Shown: positions 17,678 through 25,829 of the stretch, one piece after another
Layout of the letters: each line of letters starts with the position of its first letter
Position numbering within the stretch: the stretch's first letter is position 1
DNA from: Synechococcus sp. UW140
GTDB taxonomy: Bacteria; Cyanobacteriota; Cyanobacteriia; PCC-6307; Cyanobiaceae
Assembly (NCBI GenBank): GCA_945875915.1
Contig: CAMCMT010000021.1
Location: forward strand, 1 to 45,555
DNA: 45,555 nucleotides
Direction: 5' to 3'
Notes under the pieces: model-generated
The model's input: the letters and a program-made list of their open reading frames with translations, nothing else
Databases searched by the model: none
Told to the model about the DNA's origin: nothing
Position numbers and translations under genes: made by a program

Positions 17678-19225
17678 TCAAAGGTCTTCGCCGGCAACTC
17701 CGCGGGCGATACGGGCCAACTCGCTGCGTTCGTCGGAGTTGATACGGTGGGGCACACCGCTGATGATGCGCTCGAAGTTGGAGAAGGAATCCTTGATTTC
17801 GGGGCCGTTACCGGTGATCACAAACTCGCGAATACCCTTGTCGTGCCACGAGCCGCGCATCTTGAACACGTTGAGAGCGCGGGCCATTTCGCCGCGAATC
17901 TCCACGTATTGGAGCAATAAAATCGTATCGGTGATCGTGGAGATGTGGGAATCGGTAATCGAGTGGCTGCCCATAAACTCCTCGGAGGTGTTCGTGAAGA
18001 AGCCAGCGATCTCCTCCTGCTTGGCATAGCCCGTCACGCCAATCACAAACTGGCGGAAGGCGTTGTGGCTAACGCCCCGGGCCAGGGCTGAGAGCGAATC
18101 AATCGCCATGCGAGAGGGCTTGAATTCAGCAATCTCGGTTTTGATGATCTGGAGGTGATCCTCGAGGCCGGTGGATTCGGGATAGGCACAGATGATCTTG
18201 AGCAGGCCATCGCGCTCCATCTGCTCAAAATCCATGCCCCAGCTGGTGGCATTCCGCAACAACTGGGCCCGGGATTCCTCATAGGCAAACAGGATCGCCC
18301 GCTCCTTATTGGCACAGGCGTTCTCCACAAACTTGCTAACCAGTAGGGTTTTACCCGTGCCGGTAGCGCCGGTGGCCAGGATGATCGAATCCTTAAAGAA
18401 GCCGCCGCCGCACATGTCATCGAGCCGCGGGACCCCCGAACTGACGCGTACATTCGAGGACCGCTGGGTGAGCCGCATGGCGCCAAGGGGGAAGATGCTG
18501 ACGCCATGGGCGCCCATGGTGAAGGGGAACTCCCCCTTCATATGGGTGGTACCGCGCAGCTTGAGAATCTCCACGGTGCGCCGCCGCCGCTCACCTTCAA
18601 GCACGTTGCGCAGAATGACCACGTTATCGGAGACAAATTCCTCAACGCCGTAGCGGGCAATCGGTCCATATTCATCAATGCGCTCGGTGGTCATCACCGT
18701 GGTGACGCCAATCTCCTTGAGCCGGGCGATCAGGCGGAAGATTTCACGGCGCACCACCGAGACTGCATCATATTGCTGGAATACGGCCGTGATCGAGTCG
18801 ATCGCCACCCGTTTGGCCTTGTATTTACGAATCGCGTAGTTAATGCGCTCAATCAAGCCAGAAAGATCAAAGCTTCCAGCTACATCTTGACCGTCAGGAT
18901 CGGGCGAGGCATCGAGGATGAAAAGTTTGCCCTGCTCAACCATCTCCTGGAGGTTCCAGCCAAAGCTTGAGGCATTACGCAAAATATCGAGGGGTGACTC
19001 CTCAAACGTTACGAAAATGCCAGCCTCATCAAATTGGCGTATCCCGTTGCAAAGAAAATTGAGCGAAAACACAGTTTTGCCCGTGCCCGAGGTGCCACTA
19101 ATCAGGGTCGAGCGACCGATCGGCAGGCCGCCATGGCACACATCATCGAAGCCCTCAATCCCCGTGGGAAGCTTCTGCACCTGCATCAAGGTGGGGCCGG
19201 AGCTGGTGGAACTGGAATCCTGCAT
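17678..19225 (-). CDS. kaiC: Circadian clock ATPase/kinase KaiC
   Basis: KaiC is the double RecA-like ATPase whose phosphorylation cycle forms the clock. The 515-residue protein from the ATG at 19225 has Walker A motifs GTSGTGKT (Lys50, CI) and GATGTGKT (Lys292, CII). The CII phosphosites are intact: ITDSHIST places Ser429 and Thr430 (codons at 17941-17939 and 17938-17936), equivalent to Ser431/Thr432 of Synechococcus elongatus. The C-terminal tail that KaiA pulls on is present (about 480-515). A TTG at 19243 would add six residues. It is the last gene of kaiA-kaiB-kaiC and converges with nblS across 65 bp. Confidence 0.97.
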   Translation of the reverse strand: MQDSSSTSSGPTLMQVQKLPTGIEGFDDVCHGGLPIGRSTLISGTSGTGKTVFSLNFLCNGIRQFDEAGIFVTFEESPLDILRNASSFGWNLQEMVEQGKLFILDASPDPDGQDVAGSFDLSGLIERINYAIRKYKAKRVAIDSITAVFQQYDAVSVVRREIFRLIARLKEIGVTTVMTTERIDEYGPIARYGVEEFVSDNVVILRNVLEGERRRRTVEILKLRGTTHMKGEFPFTMGAHGVSIFPLGAMRLTQRSSNVRVSSGVPRLDDMCGGGFFKDSIILATGATGTGKTLLVSKFVENACANKERAILFAYEESRAQLLRNATSWGMDFEQMERDGLLKIICAYPESTGLEDHLQIIKTEIAEFKPSRMAIDSLSALARGVSHNAFRQFVIGVTGYAKQEEIAGFFTNTSEEFMGSHSITDSHISTITDTILLLQYVEIRGEMARALNVFKMRGSWHDKGIREFVITGNGPEIKDSFSNFERIISGVPHRINSDERSELARIARGVAGEDL

Positions 19226-19292
19226 GGAACTAGAAGGGCTCAAAAAGACAATCAGGAGGGCAATTTATTCTGGACGGTAGCTCCGGCAAGCC

Positions 19293-19838
19293 TCAGAGAG
19301 ACTCAAGTGGCGGTAGGGCCAAGGGGGACTCCAAGCTGTCGCCCCCAGGCCCCTGACCCAAGGGTGCCCTGCCTGGGAAACTTCGGTCAGGGGACCCTGG
19401 CTGGCCAGCACCAAATGGGAACTGATTAGCGCTGCTGGTGGATGGGTCATGGGCATGCCGGTCGTGGGGAACAGTCCCATCAGCTCCTAAATCAGCTGAG
19501 ATCAGGCCGGAAGAGTCCAGATCATCGTCGCTGCCAAAATCCTCCTCACTGAGTTCATCATAAAGAAGATCAAGACCGATAAGGACTTTCTCTCGATCAG
19601 ATAAATCGCCAATAATTCGCCGAACCGGCGGGGGCAAAATCTTCGCCAGCGTGGGGGTGGCCAGGATTTTGTCCTCCTCGGCAAGCTGGGGATTTTGCAG
19701 CACATCGATCACCTTCAAGGCATAGACGCCCTGAAATTCAGTGTCCAATATATTGCGCAGGGTCTTTAGTGCCCGCATCGAATTGGCCGTGTTGCCAGCC
19801 ACGTAAAGCTTGAGGATGTAGGTCTTACGGAGCACCAT
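19293..19838 (-). CDS. kaiB: Circadian clock protein KaiB with long C-terminal extension
   Basis: KaiB switches fold and binds the CI ring of phosphorylated KaiC, sequestering KaiA. Residues 1-101 ([17 protein letters not shown] to [11 protein letters not shown]) match ordinary KaiB almost without gaps. The frame then continues for about 80 more residues: first acidic (SDDDLDSSG), then His/Pro/Gly/Ser-rich and probably disordered, ending [11 protein letters not shown]. elongatus KaiB is 102 residues. The ATG at 19838 overlaps the kaiA stop by one base (TGATG); a TTG one codon upstream is less likely. It ends 67 bp before kaiC. Confidence 0.95.
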   Translation of the reverse strand: MVLRKTYILKLYVAGNTANSMRALKTLRNILDTEFQGVYALKVIDVLQNPQLAEEDKILATPTLAKILPPPVRRIIGDLSDREKVLIGLDLLYDELSEEDFGSDDDLDSSGLISADLGADGTVPHDRHAHDPSTSSANQFPFGAGQPGSPDRSFPGRAPLGQGPGGDSLESPLALPPLESL

Positions 19839-20728
19839 CAACCCACCTCCTGGGCGAGGGCCATAGACTCGAGACGGGGGGGCTGGGTGTTGGGCAGGGG
19901 TCCATCCGGTGGAACCGTGCGTCGATACATCTCGCAGAGATGGGCCATTACATCAAGCAGGGCTAGGCGGTAGTCCTGCAGAAAATCGTTCTTGCTCCCC
20001 TCCAGCTTGAGCTGCTTCCAGAAACTGTCAATCAAATTCATGTGGATCTCCACAGCTTTGGTAATGGGCAGGTCACTGAAAAAGGCCGTATGTACAAAAC
20101 TTTCAAGGGCCTGGTTGGCCGCAGCCGGGTCGCGGAAGTAGCTGATCAGCAGGTCCCGGTAGGTGCGCTCCAGGGAAGCGAGCAACTCCTGACGCTCCTG
20201 GGGGGCCAGGTGGCGCAGGAAGCGGGAGGGGTCCCGTTTGTAAAAAACTCCCAGGTATCCGAGGCGTTCCTTGAGCCGATTGGGCAGGCGCCAGCGTTCT
20301 GAAGGCGCTGGCGAGCCCGGCTGGTCAGTGCTGCCGCCCTCAGGGCCATTGCTGGCGGCCGAAAGCCCCCGCCGCAGAACGCGGGATACGGCAGCATCGA
20401 TGCTGTAGCTGAGTTGCTCGAGCTGGTCGCCGGGCAGGTGGACCTCGGCTTCGTGGTAATCCAAGCGGCCGCTGACATCGCCGACCACCACGGCCGGCAG
20501 CATCAGGCCCTTGCGCATTAGCCCCTCGAGTTGGTTGCGGGAGAAAGCCCCTTGCTGCAATAACACCACATCAAAGGTCTCTCGCCGCCGCTCCAAGGCC
20601 CCGAGGGGATCGGCCTGGGAGCTGAGGTCGTCGAGCTCATAGCGACCGCCCTTCAGACCCTGGCGACAGGCCAGCAACAGCAGGGGGTCACAGACCAGGG
20701 AGGCGATGGTGAGAGCCGGCTGGGACAT
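19838..20728 (-). CDS. kaiA: Circadian clock protein KaiA, full length
   Basis: KaiA stimulates KaiC autophosphorylation. The 296-residue protein has an N-terminal pseudo-receiver domain (about 1-135), a linker with a Gly/Ser/Pro-rich stretch (about 125-145), and the C-terminal four-helix dimerisation and KaiC-binding domain (about 175-275, [15 protein letters not shown], then FHTAFF-like and [15 protein letters not shown]). The length compares with 284 residues in S. elongatus, so it is not the truncated form or loss seen in Prochlorococcus. Its stop overlaps the kaiB start. It is divergent from rplU across 168 bp, which carry paired direct repeats. Confidence 0.96.
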   Translation of the reverse strand: MSQPALTIASLVCDPLLLLACRQGLKGGRYELDDLSSQADPLGALERRRETFDVVLLQQGAFSRNQLEGLMRKGLMLPAVVVGDVSGRLDYHEAEVHLPGDQLEQLSYSIDAAVSRVLRRGLSAASNGPEGGSTDQPGSPAPSERWRLPNRLKERLGYLGVFYKRDPSRFLRHLAPQERQELLASLERTYRDLLISYFRDPAAANQALESFVHTAFFSDLPITKAVEIHMNLIDSFWKQLKLEGSKNDFLQDYRLALLDVMAHLCEMYRRTVPPDGPLPNTQPPRLESMALAQEVG

Positions 20729-20737
20729 CGGTGCCTA

Positions 20738-20783
20738 GATCGGGCCCTGAACAACCAAGCCAGTGTTGACGATCGGGCCCCGA
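20738..20783. promoter_or_regulatory. Paired direct repeat in the kaiA/rplU divergent promoter region
   Basis: GATCGGGCCCTGA at 20738-20750 and GATCGGGCCCCGA at 20771-20783 share 12 of 13 bases and are 33 bp apart, about three helical turns. The first copy begins 10 bp upstream of the kaiA ATG on the other strand, and both lie between kaiA and rplU. The spacing fits a protein binding one DNA face twice. This is inferred; no known motif was recognised. Confidence 0.35.
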
Positions 20784-20896
20784 AAAGGGCAGGATCTGTG
20801 ATTGTCTTTCGATTGCCGTGCGGCAGGCCGAATGACGCGCCCCATTTCCCATGGCCTGAATCCAGGCTGGGAGCAGGGAACCCCGTCAGCCTGTCC

Positions 20897-21304
20897 ATGC
20901 CCGAGTCCGCCATGACCCCATCCCCGACCAGCCCAGCCCCCGCCCCCGAGGTGGACTCCCCAGCCAGCAGCGGCCCCTACGCGATCGTTGAGGCCTCCGG
21001 CCAGCAGTTCTGGGTCCAGCCAAACCGCTACTACGACCTCGACCGGATCAACGCCGAAGTCGACAGCACCGTGACCTTGGAGAACGTGCTGTTGGTTAAA
21101 GACGCCAAGGGCGCCACCCTGGGCCACCCCTTCATCACGGGCGCCACCGTGGAACTCAAGGTGATGGCCCACCGGCGCGGGCCGAAAATCATTGTCTATA
21201 AAATGAAGCCAAAGAAGAAAACCCGCCGCAAGAACGGCCACCGCCAGGAGCTCACCCGGGTGATGGTGCAGTCGATCACCGTGGCTGGCAAAGCCCTGGC
21301 CTAA
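20897..21304 (+). CDS. rplU: 50S ribosomal protein L21
   Basis: L21 binds 23S rRNA in the large subunit. From the ATG at 20897 the protein is 135 residues. About 25 Pro/Ser/Ala-rich residues come first, a type of tail I recall on picocyanobacterial L21, then the conserved domain begins at YAIVEASGQQFWVQ and contains MAHRRGPKIIVYKMKPKKK, ending GHRQELTRVMVQSI. An ATG five codons later is an alternative start. It is followed by rpmA after 81 bp, the usual L21-L27 pair, with a perfect palindrome between them. Confidence 0.95.
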   Translation: MPESAMTPSPTSPAPAPEVDSPASSGPYAIVEASGQQFWVQPNRYYDLDRINAEVDSTVTLENVLLVKDAKGATLGHPFITGATVELKVMAHRRGPKIIVYKMKPKKKTRRKNGHRQELTRVMVQSITVAGKALA

Positions 21305-21324
21305 GGGCTGGCCGGCTCCGTTTC

Positions 21325-21340
21325 CCCAGATCGATCTGGG
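21325..21340. repeat. Perfect 16-bp palindrome between rplU and rpmA
   Basis: CCCAGATCGATCTGGG is fully self-complementary, and an ATCGATTTTAATT stretch follows it. It lies 20 bp after the rplU stop. It could be a protein-binding site, an RNA processing or attenuation hairpin, or a weak terminator; the lack of a loop and of a clean T-run argues against a strong terminator. Confidence 0.5.
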
Positions 21341-21385
21341 ATCGATTTTAATTAGTTCCATCCGTTCCCTCCCTTATCCCTCCCC

Positions 21386-21649
21386 ATGGCCCATAAGAAA
21401 GGCACAGGCTCCACGCGCAACGGCCGCGACTCCAATTCCAAGCGCCTAGGCGTGAAGCGCTACGGCGGCGAGGTCGTGACCGCCGGCTCGATCCTGATCC
21501 GCCAGCGCGGCACCTCAGTGCTGCCCGGCGACAACGTGGGACGCGGCTCCGACGACACCCTGTTTGCCCTAGTGGATGGTGTCGTCAACTTCGATTCAAT
21601 CACCCGCAACCTGCGCAACCGCAAGCGCATCAACGTCGCCGTTGCCTGA
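21386..21649 (+). CDS. rpmA: 50S ribosomal protein L27
   Basis: L27 is an 87-residue large-subunit protein whose N-terminus reaches the peptidyl-transferase centre. The sequence begins [28 protein letters not shown] with no N-terminal cleavage leader. It contains [29 protein letters not shown] and ends with a basic [10 protein letters not shown]. It is paired with rplU and followed by a factor-independent terminator. Confidence 0.97.
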   Translation: MAHKKGTGSTRNGRDSNSKRLGVKRYGGEVVTAGSILIRQRGTSVLPGDNVGRGSDDTLFALVDGVVNFDSITRNLRNRKRINVAVA

Positions 21650-21686
21650 ACCAGGCCCAGGCAGGCTGCCAGACAAGCAAGGTCAG

Positions 21687-21711
21687 GGGCCCAGCTTCCT
21701 GGCCCTTTTTT
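21687..21711 (+). terminator. Factor-independent terminator after rpmA
   Basis: A GC-rich stem (GGGCCCAG with CTGGCCC, loop CTTC, one bulged C) is followed by six T residues. It lies 38 bp after the rpmA stop, at the end of the rplU-rpmA unit. Confidence 0.75.
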
Positions 21712-21739
21712 ATGGCTAGCGGCCCCGGGGCTAGTCCCC

Positions 21740-22549
21740 TCAGGTGGGTGCCTGGAGCCGGTAGGCCCGGGTGGTGATCAGGTAGGGGTGAAACACCTCA
21801 AGGAAACGCTGTTGCAGAGTGGTGAAAAAGCGATTCACCAGGGCTTCATCATCGAAGTGGAAGGGATATTCGCCCCTAAAGCCCTTGAAGAAATACCAGT
21901 TCAATAGGGCCACACCCGAGCCCGTGAGCCGGCCGGCAAAGCTCTCCAACTGGGCAGCGGGATCGGGGAGATGTTCGAGCACATCGAGGCAGACAATCGT
22001 GTCGAACTGCGGCGGTAGGGCCGGATCGTCCAGGTCGCGGAAGCAGCGCAACTTGGCGGCCAGCCCCAGGGCCTCGGCCCGGGCCGCCACAAAAGCACGG
22101 TTGTGGGGGTTGAGGTCCACGAACCAAACCTGCTCCACCTGGGGCCGGGCCGCCGCCGCCAGGGCATGGCTGCCAATGCCGCCACCGAAATCGAGCACCT
22201 GGCCGCGGGCGAAACGCTCTTGCAGTCGCAGGGTGTCGGCGATGTAGTCGGCACTGCCCAGGTGCCAGGCGGCCAGCTCGATCAGGTGGGCCGTGCCAAC
22301 GGTGTCTTCGTAAAAGCGGCCCGCATCAGCCGGATCAAAGGCCAGCTGCACCGCTCCCGGGTGCAGGGCCGCCAGCTGGTCCGTGGCCTGGGGCAACAGG
22401 GCCTCTAGGGCGGCGGCGTCCACCTGCAGGAACGGGGCGAGCTGGGCCTTGAGGGCAAAGCCATCGGCCAGGAACCCCTCCACGTCCATGCGGGAGAGGG
22501 GGGCGGCCAGGGCAGCAGCGGTGGCGCCGGAACGGGGGGACAGACTCAT
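21740..22549 (-). CDS. SAM-dependent class I methyltransferase
   Basis: From the ATG at 22549 the protein is 269 residues. The SAM-binding motif I reads [16 protein letters not shown], motif II ends in [10 protein letters not shown], and the post-II block is [16 protein letters not shown]. An N-terminal helical region (1-110) precedes the Rossmann fold. The substrate cannot be told from the sequence; the fold is used on small molecules, lipids and proteins. The frame stays open upstream through the truB region on the other strand, but that part is a shadow. It converges with rpmA and is divergent from truB. Confidence 0.8.
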   Translation of the reverse strand: MSLSPRSGATAAALAAPLSRMDVEGFLADGFALKAQLAPFLQVDAAALEALLPQATDQLAALHPGAVQLAFDPADAGRFYEDTVGTAHLIELAAWHLGSADYIADTLRLQERFARGQVLDFGGGIGSHALAAAARPQVEQVWFVDLNPHNRAFVAARAEALGLAAKLRCFRDLDDPALPPQFDTIVCLDVLEHLPDPAAQLESFAGRLTGSGVALLNWYFFKGFRGEYPFHFDDEALVNRFFTTLQQRFLEVFHPYLITTRAYRLQAPT

Positions 22550-22699
22550 GGGGCCACCGTAAATCTCCCAGGGAACCGGGCGCCCCCAGGCGCCCCAGCC
22601 CGGAGGGGAGCCGGCGGACCCGGCCGCCAGCAGGCCCTGGCGCGCCCCGGGCCCAAGCCGGATGCAACAGTGCCTGTTCTGGCTGAAGGACCAGCGCCG

Positions 22700-23638
22700 A
22701 TGCCGTCCGAGTCCCCCGTGGGTAGCCAAGCGGGCGCCAAAGGGGTTGCAAGAGAGGAGCTCTGCGGCTTCCTGGTGCTCGACAAGCCCGCCGGGCTCAC
22801 CTCCCATGGCTGCGTCGCCCAGGTGCGGCGCACCTATGGCCTCAAACGGGTGGGCCATGGCGGCACCCTCGATCCCGCCGTGACCGGCGTGTTGCCGATT
22901 GCCCTGGGGGGCGCAACCCGTTTGCTGCCCTACCTCAGCGGCGACAAGCGCTACCGGGGCACGGTGCGCCTGGGCCTGCGCACCAGCAGCGATGACCTCA
23001 GTGGCGACCTTCTTGAGCAGCGCCCGGTGCCAGCCCTGGGACGGGACGCGCTGGAGGCGGCCTTGGAGCCCTTCCGGGGAACGATCCAGCAACGGCCTCC
23101 CAACGTGTCGGCGGTGCATGTGGATGGCGAGCGGGCCTACCTGCGGGCCCGCCGCGGCGAGGAGCTGACCCTGGCCAGCAAAACGGTGACGATCAGCGAG
23201 CTCCACCTGTTGGGCTGGAACCCCGAACGGGCCGAACTGGAGCTGGAGGTGGCCTGCACAGCTGGCACCTACATCCGCTCCCTGGCCCGGGACCTGGGCG
23301 AAGCCCTTGGCTGTGGGGGCTGCCTGGCCGAGCTGCGCCGCACCGAAGCCCTGGGCTTTGGCCTGGAGCAAAGCGTGCCCCTGGAGCTCCTTCAGCAGGC
23401 ACCACCGCCCGAATTGCTCGATCCCCTGGTGGTGCTGCGCCACCTTGACCGCCACCAACTTGAAGGCGAAGCCGAGCTGGCCAGCTGGCGCTGCGGCCGC
23501 AGCCTCCAGGCAGGTCTAGCGCTCCCCGATGGCACGGCCGTGGTGGTGGTGGGCCTTGATGGCAGCCTGGCGGGCATGGCCCAGGCCCAGGCCGGCGGCA
23601 GGCTCCAGCCCAAGCTGGTGCTGCAGGCCAACGGCTGA
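22700..23638 (+). CDS. truB: tRNA pseudouridine(55) synthase
   Basis: TruB isomerises U55 in the T-loop of tRNAs. From the ATG at 22700 the protein is 312 residues. The catalytic aspartate is in [16 protein letters not shown], the family block [13 protein letters not shown] lies near the N-terminus, [22 protein letters not shown] is the substrate-binding loop, and [12 protein letters not shown] is the late conserved motif. A GTG at 22670 would add ten residues. It is followed after 56 bp by yebC on the same strand. Confidence 0.94.
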   Translation: MPSESPVGSQAGAKGVAREELCGFLVLDKPAGLTSHGCVAQVRRTYGLKRVGHGGTLDPAVTGVLPIALGGATRLLPYLSGDKRYRGTVRLGLRTSSDDLSGDLLEQRPVPALGRDALEAALEPFRGTIQQRPPNVSAVHVDGERAYLRARRGEELTLASKTVTISELHLLGWNPERAELELEVACTAGTYIRSLARDLGEALGCGGCLAELRRTEALGFGLEQSVPLELLQQAPPPELLDPLVVLRHLDRHQLEGEAELASWRCGRSLQAGLALPDGTAVVVVGLDGSLAGMAQAQAGGRLQPKLVLQANG

Positions 23639-23694
23639 GAGCTTGCCGCCACCCCGGCCCCGCCCACCACCAACCCCGTCAGTTCTCCGCTCCC

Positions 23695-24576
23695 ATGGCC
23701 GGCCACAGCAAATGGGCCCAGATCAAGCGCAGCAAAGCGGTGGTCGATGCCAAACGGGGCGCCCTCTTCACCCGGCTGGGGCGAGAAATCACGGTGGCGG
23801 CCCGGGGCGGCAGCGATCCGGCGGCCAATTTCCAACTACGCACGGCGATCGAAAAGGCCAAGGCGGCCGCCATGCCCAGCGGCAACATCGAGCGGGCGAT
23901 CGCCAAGGGCTCTGGCCAGGGCAGCGGCGCCGGTGACCAGTTCGAGGCCGTGCGCTACGAGGGCTACGGCCCCGGCGGCATCGCCATCCTGATTGAGGCC
24001 TTCACGGATAACCGCAACCGCAGCGCCGCCGAATTGCGCCTGGCCTTCAACAAAAACGGCGGCAACCTGGGCGAAACCGGCTGCGTGGGCTATTTGTTCG
24101 AGCACTTGGGCGTGGTGCGCCTAGGGCCGGCCAACACCCCGGGCAGCGCCGAGCCGGGTGCCAAGGCCACTGGCAACGACGGCTCCCGCTCAAAAGCATC
24201 AGCTCCAGGGACAAGTCCAACCGGCTGGCTCGATGAAGACGCCCTGCTGGAAGACCTCCTGGCCCTTGAAGACCAGGGCGGCCCAGCCGTACTCACTTAC
24301 GAGCTAGACGGCGACCCCGGCCAACGCAGCGGCGCTGAACTGGTGACGGCCTACGCCGACCTGGAGGCCCTGCAGGACCAGCTGAGATCCCTGGGCTGGC
24401 CCGTGGCCAGCTGGGAGCACCGCTGGATCGCCCAGACCAGCTGCCAGGTGAGCGATCCGCAAGTGCTGGCCAGCTGCCTGAACTTGTTGGATGCCCTGGA
24501 AGAACTGGATGACGTGCGCAGCGTGACGACGAATCTGGAGGCGGAAGAGGGGTTGATGCAGGGGGTGCTGGGTTGA
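23695..24576 (+). CDS. YebC/PmpR/TACO1 family protein with internal insertion
   Basis: The 293-residue protein begins [20 protein letters not shown], the family hallmark. The N-terminal domain is followed by the central part ([38 protein letters not shown]) and the C-terminal domain ending [10 protein letters not shown]. Members act as DNA-binding regulators or, in the TACO1/YebC group, help ribosomes through proline-rich stretches; which applies here is not visible. Family members are usually near 240-250 residues. Here about 36 extra Gly/Ser/Pro/Ala residues sit between domains (24124-24231). It follows truB. Confidence 0.93.
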   Translation: MAGHSKWAQIKRSKAVVDAKRGALFTRLGREITVAARGGSDPAANFQLRTAIEKAKAAAMPSGNIERAIAKGSGQGSGAGDQFEAVRYEGYGPGGIAILIEAFTDNRNRSAAELRLAFNKNGGNLGETGCVGYLFEHLGVVRLGPANTPGSAEPGAKATGNDGSRSKASAPGTSPTGWLDEDALLEDLLALEDQGGPAVLTYELDGDPGQRSGAELVTAYADLEALQDQLRSLGWPVASWEHRWIAQTSCQVSDPQVLASCLNLLDALEELDDVRSVTTNLEAEEGLMQGVLG

Positions 24577-24684
24577 GGGGTGGCCGCCTTGGCCAAGGGC
24601 AACATCAGTGGATGCCATCAAAAGCGGCAGATTTTAACCATTTACTTACCTTATTCTAAAATTTAAAAACTGACAACTGGCACT

Positions 24685-24690
24685 TATAAT
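24685..24690 (+). promoter_or_regulatory. Candidate -10 element (TATAAT) of the DUF427 gene
   Basis: A perfect TATAAT lies 28 bp upstream of the ATG at 24718 within an AT-rich stretch (about 24625-24715) that stands out in this GC-rich window. No good -35 is seen at the standard distance; TTTAAA at 24662-24667 is the nearest candidate with a 17-bp spacer. Confidence 0.55.
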
Positions 24691-24717
24691 CAATAACCAA
24701 TTGATAGCCAGCCAGCA

Positions 24718-25200
24718 ATGGAAACCGTTGCCGATTACCCCCGCCCACCCCTACTAGTGCCCTGCCAAGACCAAATTCTGGTCAAAGCAGGGGGCGTCGT
24801 GATCTGCGAAACAACCCGCAGCTTTCGGGTGCTGGAAACCTTCCATCCCCCCACCTACTACCTGCCGCCGGACTCCTTTCGCCTCGACCTGCTTGAGCCA
24901 GCCATGGGCGCCAGCTTCTGTGAATGGAAGGGGGTGGCCCGCTATTTCGATCTGGTGGTGCCCGCCCCAGGCGACGAAACCGAAAAGCGCCTTAGCAAAG
25001 TGGTTTGGCAGTATCCCCAGCCCAGCGCGGCCTTTGAGCCCATTGCCGGTTGGCTGGCGCTTTACCCAGGCGCCATGGACGGCTGCTGGGTGAATGGGGA
25101 AGCCGTAATCGCCCAACCGGGGGGCTTCTACGGCGGCTGGATCACCTCCCAAGTGGACGGGCCCTTCAAGGGGGATCCCCTGCACCCGGAGTTGCGCTAA
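24718..25200 (+). CDS. DUF427 domain-containing protein
   Basis: The 160-residue soluble protein matches the DUF427 layout: strand VVICETTRSFRVLE, the PPDSFRLDLLEP block, CEWKGVARYFDLVV and VVWQYPQPSAAFEPIAGWLALYP. DUF427 folds as a small beta-barrel; its biochemical role is not established to my knowledge. The gene lies in a pocket of lower GC between yebC and nagB, with its own TATAAT-like promoter and short tandem repeats downstream, so it may be a later insertion in an otherwise core region. Confidence 0.87.
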   Translation: METVADYPRPPLLVPCQDQILVKAGGVVICETTRSFRVLETFHPPTYYLPPDSFRLDLLEPAMGASFCEWKGVARYFDLVVPAPGDETEKRLSKVVWQYPQPSAAFEPIAGWLALYPGAMDGCWVNGEAVIAQPGGFYGGWITSQVDGPFKGDPLHPELR

Positions 25201-25255
25201 CACAGAAACAGGCAGCAAACCATTGTGCTATTCGAATACCCGCTATCTACTTCGT

Positions 25256-25335
25256 CCATTGACAAGGCCTGCCATTGACAAGGCCTGCCATCGACAAGGC
25301 AAGCCATCGAGAAAGCATTCCAATGCCAAGTAAGG
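25256..25335. repeat. 16-bp tandem repeat array, four to five units
   Basis: CCATTGACAAGGCCTG occurs at 25256-25271 and again, identical, at 25272-25287. Diverging copies follow: CCATCGACAAGGCAAG at 25288-25303, CCATCGAGAAAGCATT at 25304-25319 and a weak fifth from 25320. The array lies in the 280-bp gap between the DUF427 gene and the four-residue-repeat protein gene. Sixteen is not a multiple of three and no ORF runs through it. Confidence 0.8.
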
Positions 25336-25439
25336 CCTAAGGGTCTACCGGCCACGCCGAGGCGTTGAATCCCTCACGGCGCTGCCGGAACACCGGAACC
25401 AACCAAGACCCGCCGCATGATCTCACTTGCTAATTTTGC

Positions 25440-25445
25440 TATAGT
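25440..25445 (+). promoter_or_regulatory. Candidate extended -10 promoter of the repeat-protein gene
   Basis: TATAGT preceded by TGC (an extended -10) lies 35 bp upstream of the ATG at 25481, in an AT-rich pocket. No matching -35 is seen, as expected for an extended -10 promoter. The predicted leader is about 29 nt and has no clear Shine-Dalgarno sequence. Confidence 0.4.
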
Positions 25446-25480
25446 CATTGCGGAAATCAGTGTCGCTATCATCGTCTGCC

Positions 25481-25813
25481 ATGACCGAAATCGAAGAAAT
25501 CAACAAACTAGTAACTTTTGCCCTTGTAGACGGAAAATTGCGCATTCAGCAAGTCAATGGCAACATTTGGGGTGACGTCAAGGGCAGTATCGAAGGGAGT
25601 GTCCGAGGCGACATCTTTGGTGATGTCGAAGGCAGCGTCGAAGGCAATGTCGGCTGCGATGTTGGAGCCAATGTGGGCCGCCATGTCCTTGGCAATGTCA
25701 ATGGCAATGTCGAAGGCAGTGTTTGGGGTGACGTCAAGGGCGACGTCTGGGGCAATGTCTATGGAAAAGTAGAAGGAAACCCTGGGAGCGATAGCGATAG
25801 TGAGCCGGCGTGA
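25481..25813 (+). CDS. Small protein built of four-residue x-V/I-x-G repeats
   Basis: From the ATG at 25481 this is 110 residues (the frame is open 11 codons upstream, but those lack any pattern). Residues 1-25 are a non-repetitive head (MTEIEEINKLVTFALVDGKL). From about residue 26 to 101 nearly every fourth residue is Gly and every residue two before it is Val or Ile, for example NIWG DVKG SIEG SVRG, about 19 tetrads, ending in an acidic Ser/Asp tail. The outer positions carry Asp/Asn/Ser, and Trp, Lys, Glu, Phe or Tyr alternate. Such a pattern suggests a narrow beta-solenoid or fibrous fold. No signal peptide is seen. Family and function are not recognised. Confidence 0.8.
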   Translation: MTEIEEINKLVTFALVDGKLRIQQVNGNIWGDVKGSIEGSVRGDIFGDVEGSVEGNVGCDVGANVGRHVLGNVNGNVEGSVWGDVKGDVWGNVYGKVEGNPGSDSDSEPA

Positions 25814-25829
25814 GCGCAGGCGAACACCC

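Noticed and set aside
22550-23458. Long upstream extension of the methyltransferase frame on the minus strand
   Set aside because: It lies entirely across truB on the plus strand, is low in family similarity and is explained by GC-rich codon bias; the ATG at 22549 gives a complete domain.
25256-25335. Possible CRISPR array
   Set aside because: Units are directly adjacent with no spacers, only 16 bp long, and no cas genes are nearby.
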